Assembly: GCA_051453625.1 (NCBI GenBank)
Contig: JBOZIK010000001.1
Location: 279,116,096 to 279,165,029, forward strand
DNA: 48,934 nt
Reading direction: 5' to 3'
Source of the DNA: Welwitschia mirabilis
Lineage: Eukaryota > Gnetophyta > Gnetopsida > Welwitschiales
In this document: positions 22,411 through 33,979 of the stretch, in pieces
How positions within the stretch are numbered: the first letter of the stretch is position 1
Layout of the letters: every line of letters begins with the position of its first letter
Program-made: the position numbers and the translations under genes
Notes under the pieces: generated by a model
Database searches by the model: none
Told to the model about the DNA's origin: nothing
Seen by the model: the letters and a program-made list of their open reading frames with translations, nothing else

Positions 22411-24263
22411 TCTACATCAAGTTGCTTAGAATGTTGTTAAATTTTTTTCAATAACATTTTTAAAATCTCATCTTCACTAAATATATGCCTTCTATACTAC
22501 CTTACTCTTTTTTTATACTGACTCCTTACTTGATGTTATAAGAAAATGCTTTAAAATGAGTCTTTAGTTGTTGCTATAAATAATGGCTTAAAATGTTTAT
22601 GGAGGTTTTTATTCTTACTATTTTCTTTTCTTATTATCTTGAAAAGTTAATTCATGGAAATAGTACACAATCATTAAACTAATTAGTTTGTTTGGTTAGA
22701 TGAAAACCCATGGATCATAATTCTCTGCAAGGAAGCTAACCATCAAATGAAGGCTTTCTATGTGTGCATTGAAAAAATACATAGAAACTTAACTCAACCT
22801 ATGTACATAATAAGATTCTAATGCACACCAAAAAATTATAATATAAGACATTGAAGATCACAAATTATATAGATGGATTAAAACTTATGATTTTGGGGCT
22901 TAACTTATAATATTAAAAATGATGTTAATAAATAAGACATATACATCAATAATGATGTAAAGGAAAAGTTGGTAATTCATGCATTGATGCATGATGACAA
23001 AGGCCTTAAAGACGGTAATGGAGAACAAGCATATCATTACTAAAGAAACAACTTTCTTAAGTATTATAAAATTTCGGACATTGGATGAACCAAGATAGAA
23101 TTTAATAATAACATAACTGAACGTTAGTTGTAATGAGAAGAATATTTATGGTGATAACACTATTATCATAGATTTTATGGTACCAATATTAGTGAAAAGT
23201 AAGACACATATCTATATTAATGTAATAGTAAAACCCTAGTTAGGTTCTAATTATCTCAATGAAGAAATAAAAGAGGAGGACAGAGGAAGTTGAAAACATA
23301 AAATGAGATTTCTTTTAAATAGAAAGTAAGCATATGTGAGACTATTATGAACAATTACTTGAGCCTTATTGTCTTATCATCTAAGTTCACTAATAGATCG
23401 AAAACCTTATATATCCCCTTTTGCTCTTAAAGTAAATGTCCAAGTGCCATAGTGAAACTTTGTAACCTAATACTATAGCTATCATAATTATTTACTATTC
23501 TCGAAAACCTTTTCCAAGTTATTAAATATAATTTCAAGAGTTCTAGTCTACTTTAGGCACAACTAAGAATTAGGCACGTCATGTAAGAAATAACATGTGA
23601 AATGGTGTGACTAAGATTATTTATTTAAAGTTTGAGTGTATTAATCCTATGAAGTCTGCTTGTAAATAAATGAAAGTAGTTGCTATTTGAGTATAAACTT
23701 TATCAATGTTTTTTGTTTTTTTCCATTTAGTTGAGGAAGTTAAATCATAGAAAATTGTATTGAACTTTCCAATGTAATTATGTTGCATGAGCAGGTGAAA
23801 TCATTATCTTGCGTGAGCTGGTGAAATCCCATTGTGCCTCCTACTAGCTTTAAAGCTAATCATTAAATGTTTAAGCTTCAAGGCTAATCATTAAGTATCA
23901 AAGTCTAATATATTATTTATACTCAAGATACCCATGCTTATATTGACCTTAAATACATAATATAAACTAACAATATGATTAAAATCCTAGATCTCTTAAT
24001 GATAACTATGTTAGATATAAGACTCTTAATTAATGTTTTTAATATATGTATTTTAGGGAATTTAAACTTGAAAATTCAAGTTATTGCACCTATATTTAGC
24101 AATACAACCACCATAATTGTGAGTTTTATTTAATGTTTTTAATAAATGTCTTTTAGGGGATTTCAAACTTGAAAGTTTTAGTTACTATACCTACTTATGC
24201 AAATGTGTTTTAGCGGATTGCAAACCACCACAATTTTGCAAATAGATCATTTTAATTATTTAG
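22411..24263 (+). repeat. Macro-repeat segment C, copy 1
   Basis: Matches 33980-35863 (C2) in order. It contains two related pyrimidine-tract blocks (22641 and 23732), a duplicated 24-base GCATGAGCAGGTGAAATC-like motif at about 23786-23830, and a roughly 95-base tandem pair at about 24035-24225 anchored by TTTTAGGG(A/G)ATTT.AAACTTGAA. No gene was recognised. The minus-strand frame that is open in C2 (34846-35091) is broken here by stops. Confidence 0.9.
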
Positions 24264-24722
24264 GACCTAATAGGATGCCAAGGGGGGCATGAAAAGGTTT
24301 GAGCCCATGACCTCTTTAATGGAAATGAGTGTCTTACTAGTTAAACTATCACCCTTCTGGCTAATTTTAGTACTTTGTATGTAAACTATAGAAATTATTG
24401 TATGTAAACTATGGAAACTAATGTAGGTATTATGATATAACTTATTACATTATTTAATAAAAAACCATAATATAAATTATTATTTAATAATAATAAATTA
24501 TTTATCATAATGATAAAATATGCCAATTAGGTGGTAGTCCAATGGATGAAGCACTTATCTTTTCTCTAAGAGATATTCATTTAAATATTTAAGCTTTCTA
24601 ATTTGCATACTATAAGGTTGTAGGCATAATGAAATCATTTATTTGAGTGATCAGGATGGTTGTACTTTTAAGAGAGGTACAATCCTTAATAGTTTCAAGT
24701 TTGACACCCACTGCCCCTTCCA
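24264..24722. mobile_element. 459-bp insertion with two divergent tRNA-like ends
   Basis: A3 and A4 join directly from ATTATTTAG to TAATGTTAATAAAG, whereas here about 459 bases intervene, and A2 retains most of them. The left part, read on the minus strand, has GGGTGATAGTTTAACTAGTA (A-box-like) and CATGGGCTCAAACC (B-box-like). The right part, read on the plus strand, has GGTGGTAGTCCAATGGATGA and ATATTCATTTAAATATT in matching places. The two heads are alignable to each other, point outward, and flank a very AT-rich middle. It could be two tRNA-derived SINE pieces or one composite element. Clear target-site duplications were not seen. Confidence 0.5.
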
Positions 24723-27641
24723 TAATGCTAATAAAGAAGGACAACATAGTACTAGTCAAAATTGTGATAATCATAATAAGAATTTATGCTCATAATTCAT
24801 GTTTTGAATTATGTCATTTTCTAAAAAATATGGTATTATTTATGATTTAAACCAAAACTTTTATATTCCTTTTTATAAATAAGAATTTTGACATAAATAT
24901 TATAAGAGCGATACAAATCAAGTATATGATCAAAGAATGATGCATCAAGTTGAACTGAGTAACATTAAAGAAAATATAATTACCACTTAAAAAGAGAGGA
25001 TCTATTAATGTTTAGTAAAGTTAGATTACTTTATCATGTATCTCATGAAAAGTAAGACTATTTCCTTACAAAGTTATAAGGGAATCTAGATGGTAGACTA
25101 ATCATTACCTCTAACCATTAGTTTGATAGTAACCCTACCTTAAGTTATACAAAGTAGCTATGTGTCATAATTTTAATGACAATTATGTTTTACCTTTAAT
25201 TTAACATAAGTGATGATTGAGGCATAGGTGTATGCATGATTATAGCCCTTGGTAAACTTGGACAAGCTAAGAAGCACTCTCAAAGTTAGAACTTCCTAGT
25301 TAGAATGTTTGATTACCTCTGATGTTGCATGACTATTTAATGTTCATGAATAAATATCCCAAAGACTATCCATTAAACTAGTAAATCTAACCCTTAAGGA
25401 AGAGTTTATCATATTTGCAAAAATTTTTATAAAATAGTAGCATTATTAAAGGGTGTTAAATGCTAAAACTTAAGTATGTTATTTTAGATATGTAATAGTA
25501 TTTACTAATTCATTAGTTACTTCTAAACAAGGGACACGTTTCCTAAAGGATTAGTTTTAAATACAAGGAAACCCTTTTATTAAGTTTATATCCATAATTA
25601 AATAAATGTATTCAACAAAAGGAAATAATAAATCATGATTTCTTTCTTGATTTTGTTTTTGAAACAATTAGTATAAAGAATGATCTTGTAAAGAATGAAT
25701 GATTAATCAAGCCTATTTGATCTAATTTTCATTTCATGAAAAGAAGGGAGGATGTTGGCTTGCTAATTTATTAAGGAGGCATGAACATGAAACAATTTAG
25801 ATGATTTGATGTTGTTAAGATAGTTCTTATAAATGGAAATCAAATAATGAGTTTATTTGAAAAAAATTCACTAATATCCTATCACCTCCATGGAAAGCAC
25901 ATAGACTGATATTATATTATCTAATGACTTTGGAAGCCTCTCTGAAGGTTAAAAATCTGAAAGGTATTTCTAATAATGTAATTTTTTTATAAAAAAATTA
26001 CATACAACTTTGGTATACTTTAGGGCTATCATGTTTAAAGTTCTCTTTTGGAAATATGTAGATTTAGAGGATGAGGCTTGATTTGTGAAAATTTGAGAAT
26101 TGTAGAGAATTTCTCCTCTATTTGAAACACTTCTTGATCTTGATAGGAAACATGTTAAAACTAAGAATGCACTCAATGTTTTTATAATTTTTATTGTAAA
26201 TTAGAGAATAACTAGTAGTAATAGCTAGATAGTTATTATTCTTTTATTTTTTTGGTTGGTGTAAGGAGAATAACTCGATTTTGACATAGACAAAAGTCAG
26301 ACATAATTTTTTTGCAAAAAATTAGGTATTAATGCTAATGATTGGGTATGTAGTTATAAAGTCCTAAAAATTGGTTCATAACAAGCTAGGAATCATCAAT
26401 GTCAAGACCTTACAAGAAAAGATTTATTTTTTTACTACATTATTTGCATAGAAAAATAAATTTTAAGAGAGAAATAATAAATGATGATACCATTTGGAAG
26501 AAAGAATGCAATATCTTCTTATACCAAATTTATTTCTTAAACTATTGAAATACATTATATCATTCAACATAATAAACAGAGAAATCAGATATATGAATTC
26601 ATCTAGAAACATTTTGTTCTTATCAACGTTTTATTATATAGAAAAGTTGACAAGTTGATTTGTAATGTTTTGATTCAGAATATATCTTTCACATACAAAT
26701 TCAAGATTAAATTCATCTAGAATTAAGGGCAAATTTGTTTAATGTTTCCATTGAAGAATTCTAAAAGATGTCTTAACATGTTTCATTTAAAAATTATAAA
26801 GAGTTTATTATTTTCATATAATTTCTAAATTGTTGTATGGTCCAAATAAGGCATAAATAATTTATTTTTAAGAAGTTAAAAATTTGGTTCTATGGTGGCT
26901 AATATACAAATAATAGAACTATTATCTTTTAAAATGGAAGCTATATTAGATACAAAATTGTTCTATGTAAAGGTTTTTAGAACATAGAAGAATCCATCCT
27001 AAAAACGCTATAACCTTAAGGGATAGAAGAAAAACGAAGGTAGGACCATCTTAGCATGATAAAGATATAGTTACCTAACTCCATTTTTAATAGCCAAGAA
27101 TGAAGAATGGTCCTTTAATTCATTAACAATTAAATTGTAAATTGATTTAATACGAGATTTTTTTCCTCTTCTAAATAGTTTTAAATTACGTCCTTTTCAA
27201 AGTTGGCATAATGCATGAGGAAGAAAATGACAAAAGAGTAATAGCTACCTCTTGTCCACTTATAGGTCAATGCCATTGTTTAGCAACGTATTCAAAATAA
27301 TTTAAACAAAGTGAGTGTTAATTTGTCATTGAATAAATGAAATCAAAAAGTTTTCTTATCCAAATACAATAAGCAAAACATAGTGTTTAGAGGAATCTTT
27401 TCCATTTTTACAAAAGTAAAACATTATAATTACCTAATTACATTTTCAAAGATTCTTTATAAAAGGTAATTTATTTAAGCATGCTAGTGAAAAATGAGAA
27501 CTATAGCTTTGGGCTAATTATAATTTTTTATAATGTAAGTGCTTCCCTCTCTAGAGGATAACTTCAAAAAGTATTATAACCTTCTAAATACTTGAAATTA
27601 TCTTTACCTTTTCATTACCAATTTTCATGAATATCTAAATC

Positions 27642-27643
<2 letters not shown>
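24723..27643 (+). repeat. Macro-repeat segment A, copy 1
   Basis: The most complete A copy; it matches 28184-30476, 35864-37256, 41035-43458 and 43559-45960 in order. Identity to A2 looks above 90%. It runs to ATTTTCATGAATATCTAAAT just before a GT microsatellite. The minus-strand frame at 25970-26176 recurs in A2 only because the DNA is duplicated. No recognised gene. Confidence 0.9.

Positions 27644-27718
<75 letters not shown>
27644..27718. repeat. (GT)n microsatellite
   Basis: At least 75 bases of perfect GT, cut by an N gap. It sits at the A/B boundary, where the other copies have (TA)n (30477 and 37357) or almost none (45961). The cysteine/valine frames predicted across it are artefacts. 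Confidence 0.99.
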
Positions 27719-27828
27719 NNNNNNNNNNNNNNNNNNNNNNNNNNNNNNNNNNNNNNNNNNNNNNNNNNNNNNNNNNNNNNNNNNNNNNNNNNNNNNNNNN
27801 NNNNNNNNNNNNNNNNNNTTTAGTACTT
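27719..27828. other. Assembly gap (110 N) between A1 and A2
   Basis: The gap directly follows a long GT run. What lies after it repeats the sequence from about 24366, so two A copies are abutted without the B and C segments expected between them. Confidence 0.95.
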
Positions 27829-30476
27829 TGTATGTAAACTATAGAAATTATTGTATGTAAACTATGGAAACTAATGTAGGTTTTATGATATAACTCATTA
27901 CATTATTTAATTAAAAATCATAATATAAATTCTTATTTAATAACAATAAATTATTTATCATAATGATAGAATATGCCAATTAGGTGGTAGTCCAATGAAT
28001 GAAGCACTTATTTTTTCTCTAAGAGATATTCATTTAAATATTTAAATTTTCTAATTTTCATAATATAAGATTATAGGCATAATAAAATCATTTGTTCGAG
28101 TGATTAGTATGGTTATACTTTTAAGAGAGGTACAATCCTTAATAGTTTCAAGTTTGACACCCATTGCCCCTTCCATAATGCTAATAAAGAAGGAGAACAT
28201 AGTACTAGTTAAAATTGTGATACTCAGAATAAGAATTTATGCTCATAATTCATGATTTAAATTATATCATTTTATAAAAAAATATGACATTATTTATGAT
28301 GTTAACCAAAAATTTTATGTTCCTTTTTACAAATAGGACTTTTAACAAAAATATTATAAGAGTGATACAAATCAAGTATATGATCAAAGAATGATGCATC
28401 AAGTTGAACTAAGCAACATTAAAGAAAATATAATTACCACTGAAAAAGAGAGTATCTATTAATGTTTCATGGAGTTAGATTATTTTATCATGTATCTCAT
28501 AAAAACTAAGACTATTTCCTTACAAAGTTAGAAGGGAATCTAGATGGTAGCCTAATCATTACGTCTAATCCTTAGTTTGACAGTAACCCTACCTTAAGGT
28601 ATACAAAGTAGCTATGTATCATAATTTTGATGACAATTTTTTTTTACATTTAATTTAACATGAGTGATGATTGAGGCATAAGTGTATGCATGGTTATAGT
28701 CCTTGGTAAAGTTGGGAAAGCTAAAAAGAACTCTGAAAGTTAGAACTTCCTAGCTAGAATATCTGACTACCTCTGATGTTGCATGAGTATTTAATGTTCA
28801 TGAATAAATATCCCAAAGACTACCCGTTAAAATAGTAAACCTAATCCTTAAGGAAGAGTTTATCATATTTGCAAAACTTTTTATAAAATAGTCGCATTAT
28901 TAAATGGTGTTAAATGCTAAAACTTGAGCGTGTTATTTTAGATATGTAATAGTATTTATTAATTCATTAGCTACTTCTAAAGAAGGAGCACATTTCTTAT
29001 ATGGGTAGTTTTAACTATAAGGAAATTCTTTTATTAAGTTTATATCCATAATGAAACAAATGTATTCAACAAAAGGAAATAATAAATCATGATTTATTTT
29101 TTGATTTTGTTTTTAAAACAATTAGTATAAAGCATGATCTTGTAAAGAAGGAAGGATTAATCAAGCCTATTTGATCTAAATTTGATTTCATGAAAAGAAG
29201 GGAGGAAGTTTGCTTGATAATTTATTAAGAAACCACATGCATGAAATGGTTTAGATGATTTGATTTTGTTAAGATAGTTCTTAAAAATGAAAATCAAACA
29301 ATGAATTTATTTGAAAAAAAGATTCACCAATATCCTATCATCTCCATGGGAAGTACATAGACTGATATTATATTATTAAATGACTTTGGAAGCCTCTCTG
29401 AAGGTTAAAAACCCAAAAGGTATTTCCAACAAGGGAATTTTTTTAATAAATAAATTACTTACAACTTTGGTATACTTTAGGGCTATCATGTTTAAGGTTC
29501 TCTTTTGGAAATATGTAGATTTAGAGGGTGAGGCTTGATTTGTGAAAATTTGAGAATTGTAGAACATATTTCCTCTATTTGAAACACTTCTTGATCTTGA
29601 TAGGAAACATGATAAAACTAAGAATGAATTCAATGTTTGTATAAGTTTTATTATAAATTAGAGAATAAATAGTAGTAATAGCTAGATAGTTAGTGTTTCT
29701 TTGTTTTTTTTTTTTTTTGGTCAGTGTAAGGAGCATAACTTGATTTTGACATAGACAAGAGGCAAACATAATTTTTGCAAAACATTAGATATTAATGCTA
29801 ATGATTTGGTTTATAGTTATAAAGTTCCAATACTTCATTCATAACAAGTTAGGAATCATAAATCTCGAGACCTTACAATAACAGCTTTATTTTTTTACTA
29901 CATTACTTGTATAGAAAAATAAATTTTGAGAGAAAAATAATAAATGATGATACCATTAACAATTTTGAGAGAAAAATCTTGTATTGAATAAATTTGGAAT
30001 TTAAAACTATTTAGAAGAATGGTCCTTTCATTCATTAACAATTAAATTCCAAATTGATTCAATACAAGATTTTTTCCCTCTTCTAAATAGTTTTAAATTA
30101 CATCCTTTTCAAAGTTGGCATAATGAATGTGAAAGCAAAGGACAAAAGAGCAAGTGTTACTTTGTCATTGAATAAATGAAATCAAAAAGTTTCTTGTCCA
30201 AATACAACAAGCAAAACATAGTATATAGAGGAATCTCTTCCATTTTTACAAAAGTAGAACATTGTAATTATCTAATTACATTTTCAAAGATTCTTTATAA
30301 AAGATAATTTATTTGATCATGCTAGTGAAAAATGAGAACTATAGCTTTGGGCTAATTATAATTTTTTTTAAATTTAAGTGCTTCCCTATCTAGAGGATAA
30401 CTTCAAAAAGTATTATAACCTTTTAAACACTTGAAATTATCTTTACCTTTCCATTACCAATTTTCATGAATATCTA
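27829..30476 (+). repeat. Macro-repeat segment A, copy 2, with rearranged middle
   Basis: Begins inside the 459-bp insertion (equivalent to 24366) and ends at CATGAATATCTAATATATA. Relative to A1, bases 26495-27105 are missing and 60 novel bases (29958-30017) stand in their place, made of short copies of nearby sequence in direct and inverted orientation. A T17-like run is at about 29702-29718. No gene. Confidence 0.9.
29974..30094. repeat. Paired inverted repeats at a deletion junction
   Basis: X (29974-30002) is the reverse complement of X' (30044-30072) at 28 of 29 bases. Y (30003-30017) is the perfect reverse complement of Y' (30080-30094), 15 of 15. The arms are not nested: X-Y on the left and X'-Y' on the right, so a single inversion cannot explain them. 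Confidence 0.92.
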
Positions 30477-31787
30477 ATATATATATAAATATATATATAA
30501 TAATCTATTACTTTACAAACAATTCCAAATTGAAAAGCCTCTATGACTATGTGAATTTTTAAAGAAATTTCCAAAATGATTTAAATATTGAGCTTTAACA
30601 CTTGAATTCATTTTCAATTCTCTAGATGTAACAATCAAATTATTCTAGCTAAGGAAAAAAGATTTAACTCATGAAGTCTTTTTAATCAAAAACCAACTTT
30701 GTCCCATTATTTGTATAAATAATCCTAATTTTTGAAATGAACATGCTCCCATCATTAGTACTCTCTCATAAAAAATTACTTTCCAACTTTGTCATGTGCT
30801 TGACAATTTTCTTTTTAGTTAAGAGGTAAGACATGATATAAATAATAAAATATTGAAGACAACTTCAATTGATTTAAGTTCTTTATATTACAAAAGGAAA
30901 TTTACTTTTTACTCTTGCTAATCTTTTGCCTTCTTATTCAAAATGTTTCTTCATAATTAATTATTTATTTTTCCCTTTTTGTAAAGAAAAAGAATCATTA
31001 AATATTTTTGAAGTAAGTTATCATTTAATATTCCTTGCATTTTCTGGATCTGTTCCTCATCCATGTTAAGATTATAAACTATATTTGTTTAAAGAATTCA
31101 ATAACAACATTGAGATAATAATTTTAAAATGTTTAAGATATTTTCTTTGTTTCCCCTATATTATATATAAAGGTATTATTACATACTGAATATATGTTAA
31201 ATCTAGAATACCTTTTGCAAATTTAATATCTATTAAAGAGTTATTTATTTTAAACTTCTTAATTGTTATTCTAAATACTCTTCTACTATCAATTTGATCT
31301 CTATGTAACATCCTTGGTTTCTATTCCACTGTATTATTATTTGCACTTGGGTGTGTGTCATTCGTTAGGGTCTGTGTCATGAGAGAAAATAAGAGGAAAA
31401 GATTGGATTTGCTTAAAAGGTTAATAATTCATAGGATTGACTTCATTCCACAAAGACTTTGTGGGTTCTCCATCAGAAGGCAGTTAAAAGTAATCAAATG
31501 TTTGAATAGACATAGATATGTATTGCTATTGGCTTTTAATAATCTAGAAAAAGTCTCTATCTAGGCATATCAGCTAAAGCACCTTAACGACTATAACTAC
31601 ATTAAAGTTAACAAGTCACATGGAGGGGATTAAAGCCACTTGCATCTAGTACTATTTCAACAGTTCCTGCTTAGGACAACAAAGGATATCTTTAAATAAG
31701 AATGATGATCACGCAACTTGGGGTGATCCAAACTGAAGTTTAGCATTAAAATTTTAGAATCTCTTTTCTATGTCCTGAGATTTGAGG

Positions 31788-32244
31788 TTTTATGATGCAG
31801 AAGCACCCACAAAAAGTCACTGGTGGTGATAAATTTGTTGATCCATGAAAGATGGTAACTGTTGATGAATAATCCCATATTGATTGGGAGAAGAATGAAA
31901 GTAATAAATGTAAACAAGACTGCCATAACACCAAAGTGCCTTGGCATTTGGTTTGGATGGGGTATTCACTACATCAGATTGTATAAGAGCCAGAAGATTG
32001 CTGGCATGCGAAGCTTGAGGACGAGCTTAATTCTAAGATGGATTGGGGGTTGGTTGATGCTGGATCATCCACAAAGAGTTGCAAATGGCGATAAAGTTAT
32101 TGAACCATGGGAGATGGCAAGTGTTGGTGAATAATCCCACATGAGTTAGGGGAAGAATGAAAGTAATAAATATAAATAGGAGTGCCCTACCACCAACGTG
32201 CCTTGGCATTTTGGTTTGGATGGGGTACTGGTTGCATCATTTTA
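31788..32244 (+). mobile_element. TRIM retrotransposon, copy in B1, with TTTTA target duplications
   Basis: A non-autonomous, miniature LTR retrotransposon copied in trans by enzymes of larger elements. 5' LTR 31793-31976 (184 bp) and 3' LTR 32055-32239 (185 bp) both start TGATGC and end with a CA: ACATCA in the 5' LTR, GCATCA in the 3' LTR, which is a perfect 6-bp inverted match of the start. Internal part 31977-32054 (78 bp) holds a primer-site-like TTGTATAAGAGCC (31979-31991; the initiator-Met site is TGGTATCAGAGCC) and a purine-rich AAGATGGATTGGGGG (32035-32049). TTTTA at 31788-31792 and 32240-32244 is the 5-bp target duplication. The LTRs differ at about 20% of sites by eye, so the insertion is old. 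The orientation is set by primer site first, purine tract second. No coding capacity. Confidence 0.93.
32171..32179 (+). promoter_or_regulatory. TATA box of the TRIM 3' LTR
   Basis: TATAAATAG inside the 3' LTR, also present at 39077-39085 in the B2 copy. The B1 5' LTR has the mutated TGTAAACAA at this place, so only the 3' LTR keeps the promoter element. Confidence 0.5.
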
Positions 32245-33979
32245 GGTTGAGATTGTGTTTGTAAGCATCTATTTACATGTTCAAGAACAACAAACAACAA
32301 AAATGCTATGTTTCCAGAATGTCTTAGGTTACTTAATTCATGACTTCAATACAAACAAGTTCTATGATGATTTTAAAGATGATTTGGAATACAAGTCAAT
32401 TCAAAATAGAGAAATGAAATAGTGCATCATGAAAGAATGGTAACGCAATAAAACATGATGCATGGCAGAGCAGAAAAATGCTACATGCAAGTGAAGATGA
32501 GCTGCATAAGTTGAGAGGGACATGAAACTCACGTGGACAAAGATGAATCCTAATGCAAAAGGACATACAAAAGGCATGAAAGAAACATTACATAGGTAGA
32601 GGTAAACCATGCTAGAGAAAATGCACATAGGAATGGTGTAGGCAAAGAGGCCATGCAATTTGGGGATTCTGCCAAGGAAAAGTGAAAAAGCCACAATCCA
32701 GAGGAAGAATGTCACCAACAATTATAGTGCAAAAAAGGGGGTTTTATAACATACCATCAATGGAAAAATATAACATGATGCATTTTAATTTGTATTTCTT
32801 TTGTCTTAGTTTTTTAAAGTGAAGTTTTATGTTTTTTTTCTAGAATCCTTTTGATTGCAATAATAAGATATAAATAAATGCTTATGAAATAAAAGAATGA
32901 AGATAAAGCACACAACAGTAAGAAATTTAACATGCAATATATTAAAGATATAAGATGAGAAGGATTAGATGTTATAACATCGATAGAGCATGAGAATTAA
33001 GTCATAAATGTTTGTAGGTTTCAAAGTTTCAAGTATATATATTTTTTAAAAGCATTTTCTAGTTTATGGATGTAGTGTCCTTATTAGGATTTAATAATAT
33101 CTTAATGGGTATTTATACTATATATAGGAAATATGAGGTAACTTAAGAAACCAAGGGAGTGAACAACATTTTCTCAATAGCCATACTATGAGTCATAATG
33201 TAAAATAGTGGAATAAATGTAACCCACCTCTTGGTAATTAGGTTAAAGCACAAAAAAAAGAAAAAAAGAAAAAGCAATTGTTTCAATCCTATCCTTAGAC
33301 AATAGGAGCATTCTGGAGTTTATTATAAAAATCATTTGCAATAGGCTAAGGCAACATTTTTGTTTGTTTTATAACACCACTCTCCTCATTATTTCCTATT
33401 AAGAATTTATTAATGCCATTATATGTATTGTTATTATTATATTTATTCTAGGAAAAGGCTTTTCTTACTCTTAGCTACTTATAGAAATTAATCTATGTTA
33501 AATATCAAACACTAATTTTACTTATAATGTAATTTCATGAATTGAAATATAGTAAGGGTTCTCATACATAATAGGAATTAATATATAAATATGCCTAGCC
33601 TATAGCATATTTATACATTATGAGTTTTAATGTATTATTACAAGTGCAAGCAGGCTTATGATTATTACTCATGAATTTAATGTGCATTTGGGCATGAGTT
33701 CAATATCCTTGCACATAAATAATAAGTAGAATTGGACATTTGATGGCTAACTTCTAAGCCCACATGGGTTACACCTTGTCTTTTACTTGATTAAGTAAAT
33801 AAATGGTCTTGATGAATGTAGTTTGATTTCCTATGAGTAAACATCTTTGAAACAAATATGAAATACCCTTCCATGTTGAATAGTAAATATTGAATCATAT
33901 TTGAAATGTGGTAAATAATACAAACATCTCTTAAAACCCTCTTAGTTCATGAAGAGTTTTTATACAATATGTAAATAAC

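Larger units (their letters stand above)
30477..33979 (+). repeat. Macro-repeat segment B, copy 1
   Basis: Starts with a (TA)n-like stretch and matches 37357-40884 (B2) and 45961-47740 (B3, right end lost). It carries the TRIM element at 31793-32239. The plus-strand frame 31355-31564 and minus-strand frame 32401-32721 are not kept in all three copies and resemble no family I know. Confidence 0.9.

Noticed and set aside
25970-26176. Minus-strand frame recurring at 29376-29633, and the opposite plus-strand frame reading FKVLFWKYVDLE
   Set aside because: Recurrence is explained by the A duplication. Stops or frame shifts appear in A4 and A5 on both strands.
31860-32239. TGTTGRTGAATAATCCCA repeat first taken as the LTR start (117-bp LTRs)
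   Set aside because: Flanks of that shorter element give no target duplication, and sequence upstream of the first copy also matches upstream of the second. The empty site in B3 places the true start at TGATGC (31793).
32401-32721. Minus-strand 106-codon frame rich in Phe, Leu, His and Met, partly paralleled at 47397-47737
   Set aside because: The B2 copy (39302-39502) is frame-shifted. Similarity follows DNA identity with no sign of protein-level constraint, and no known family is recognised.
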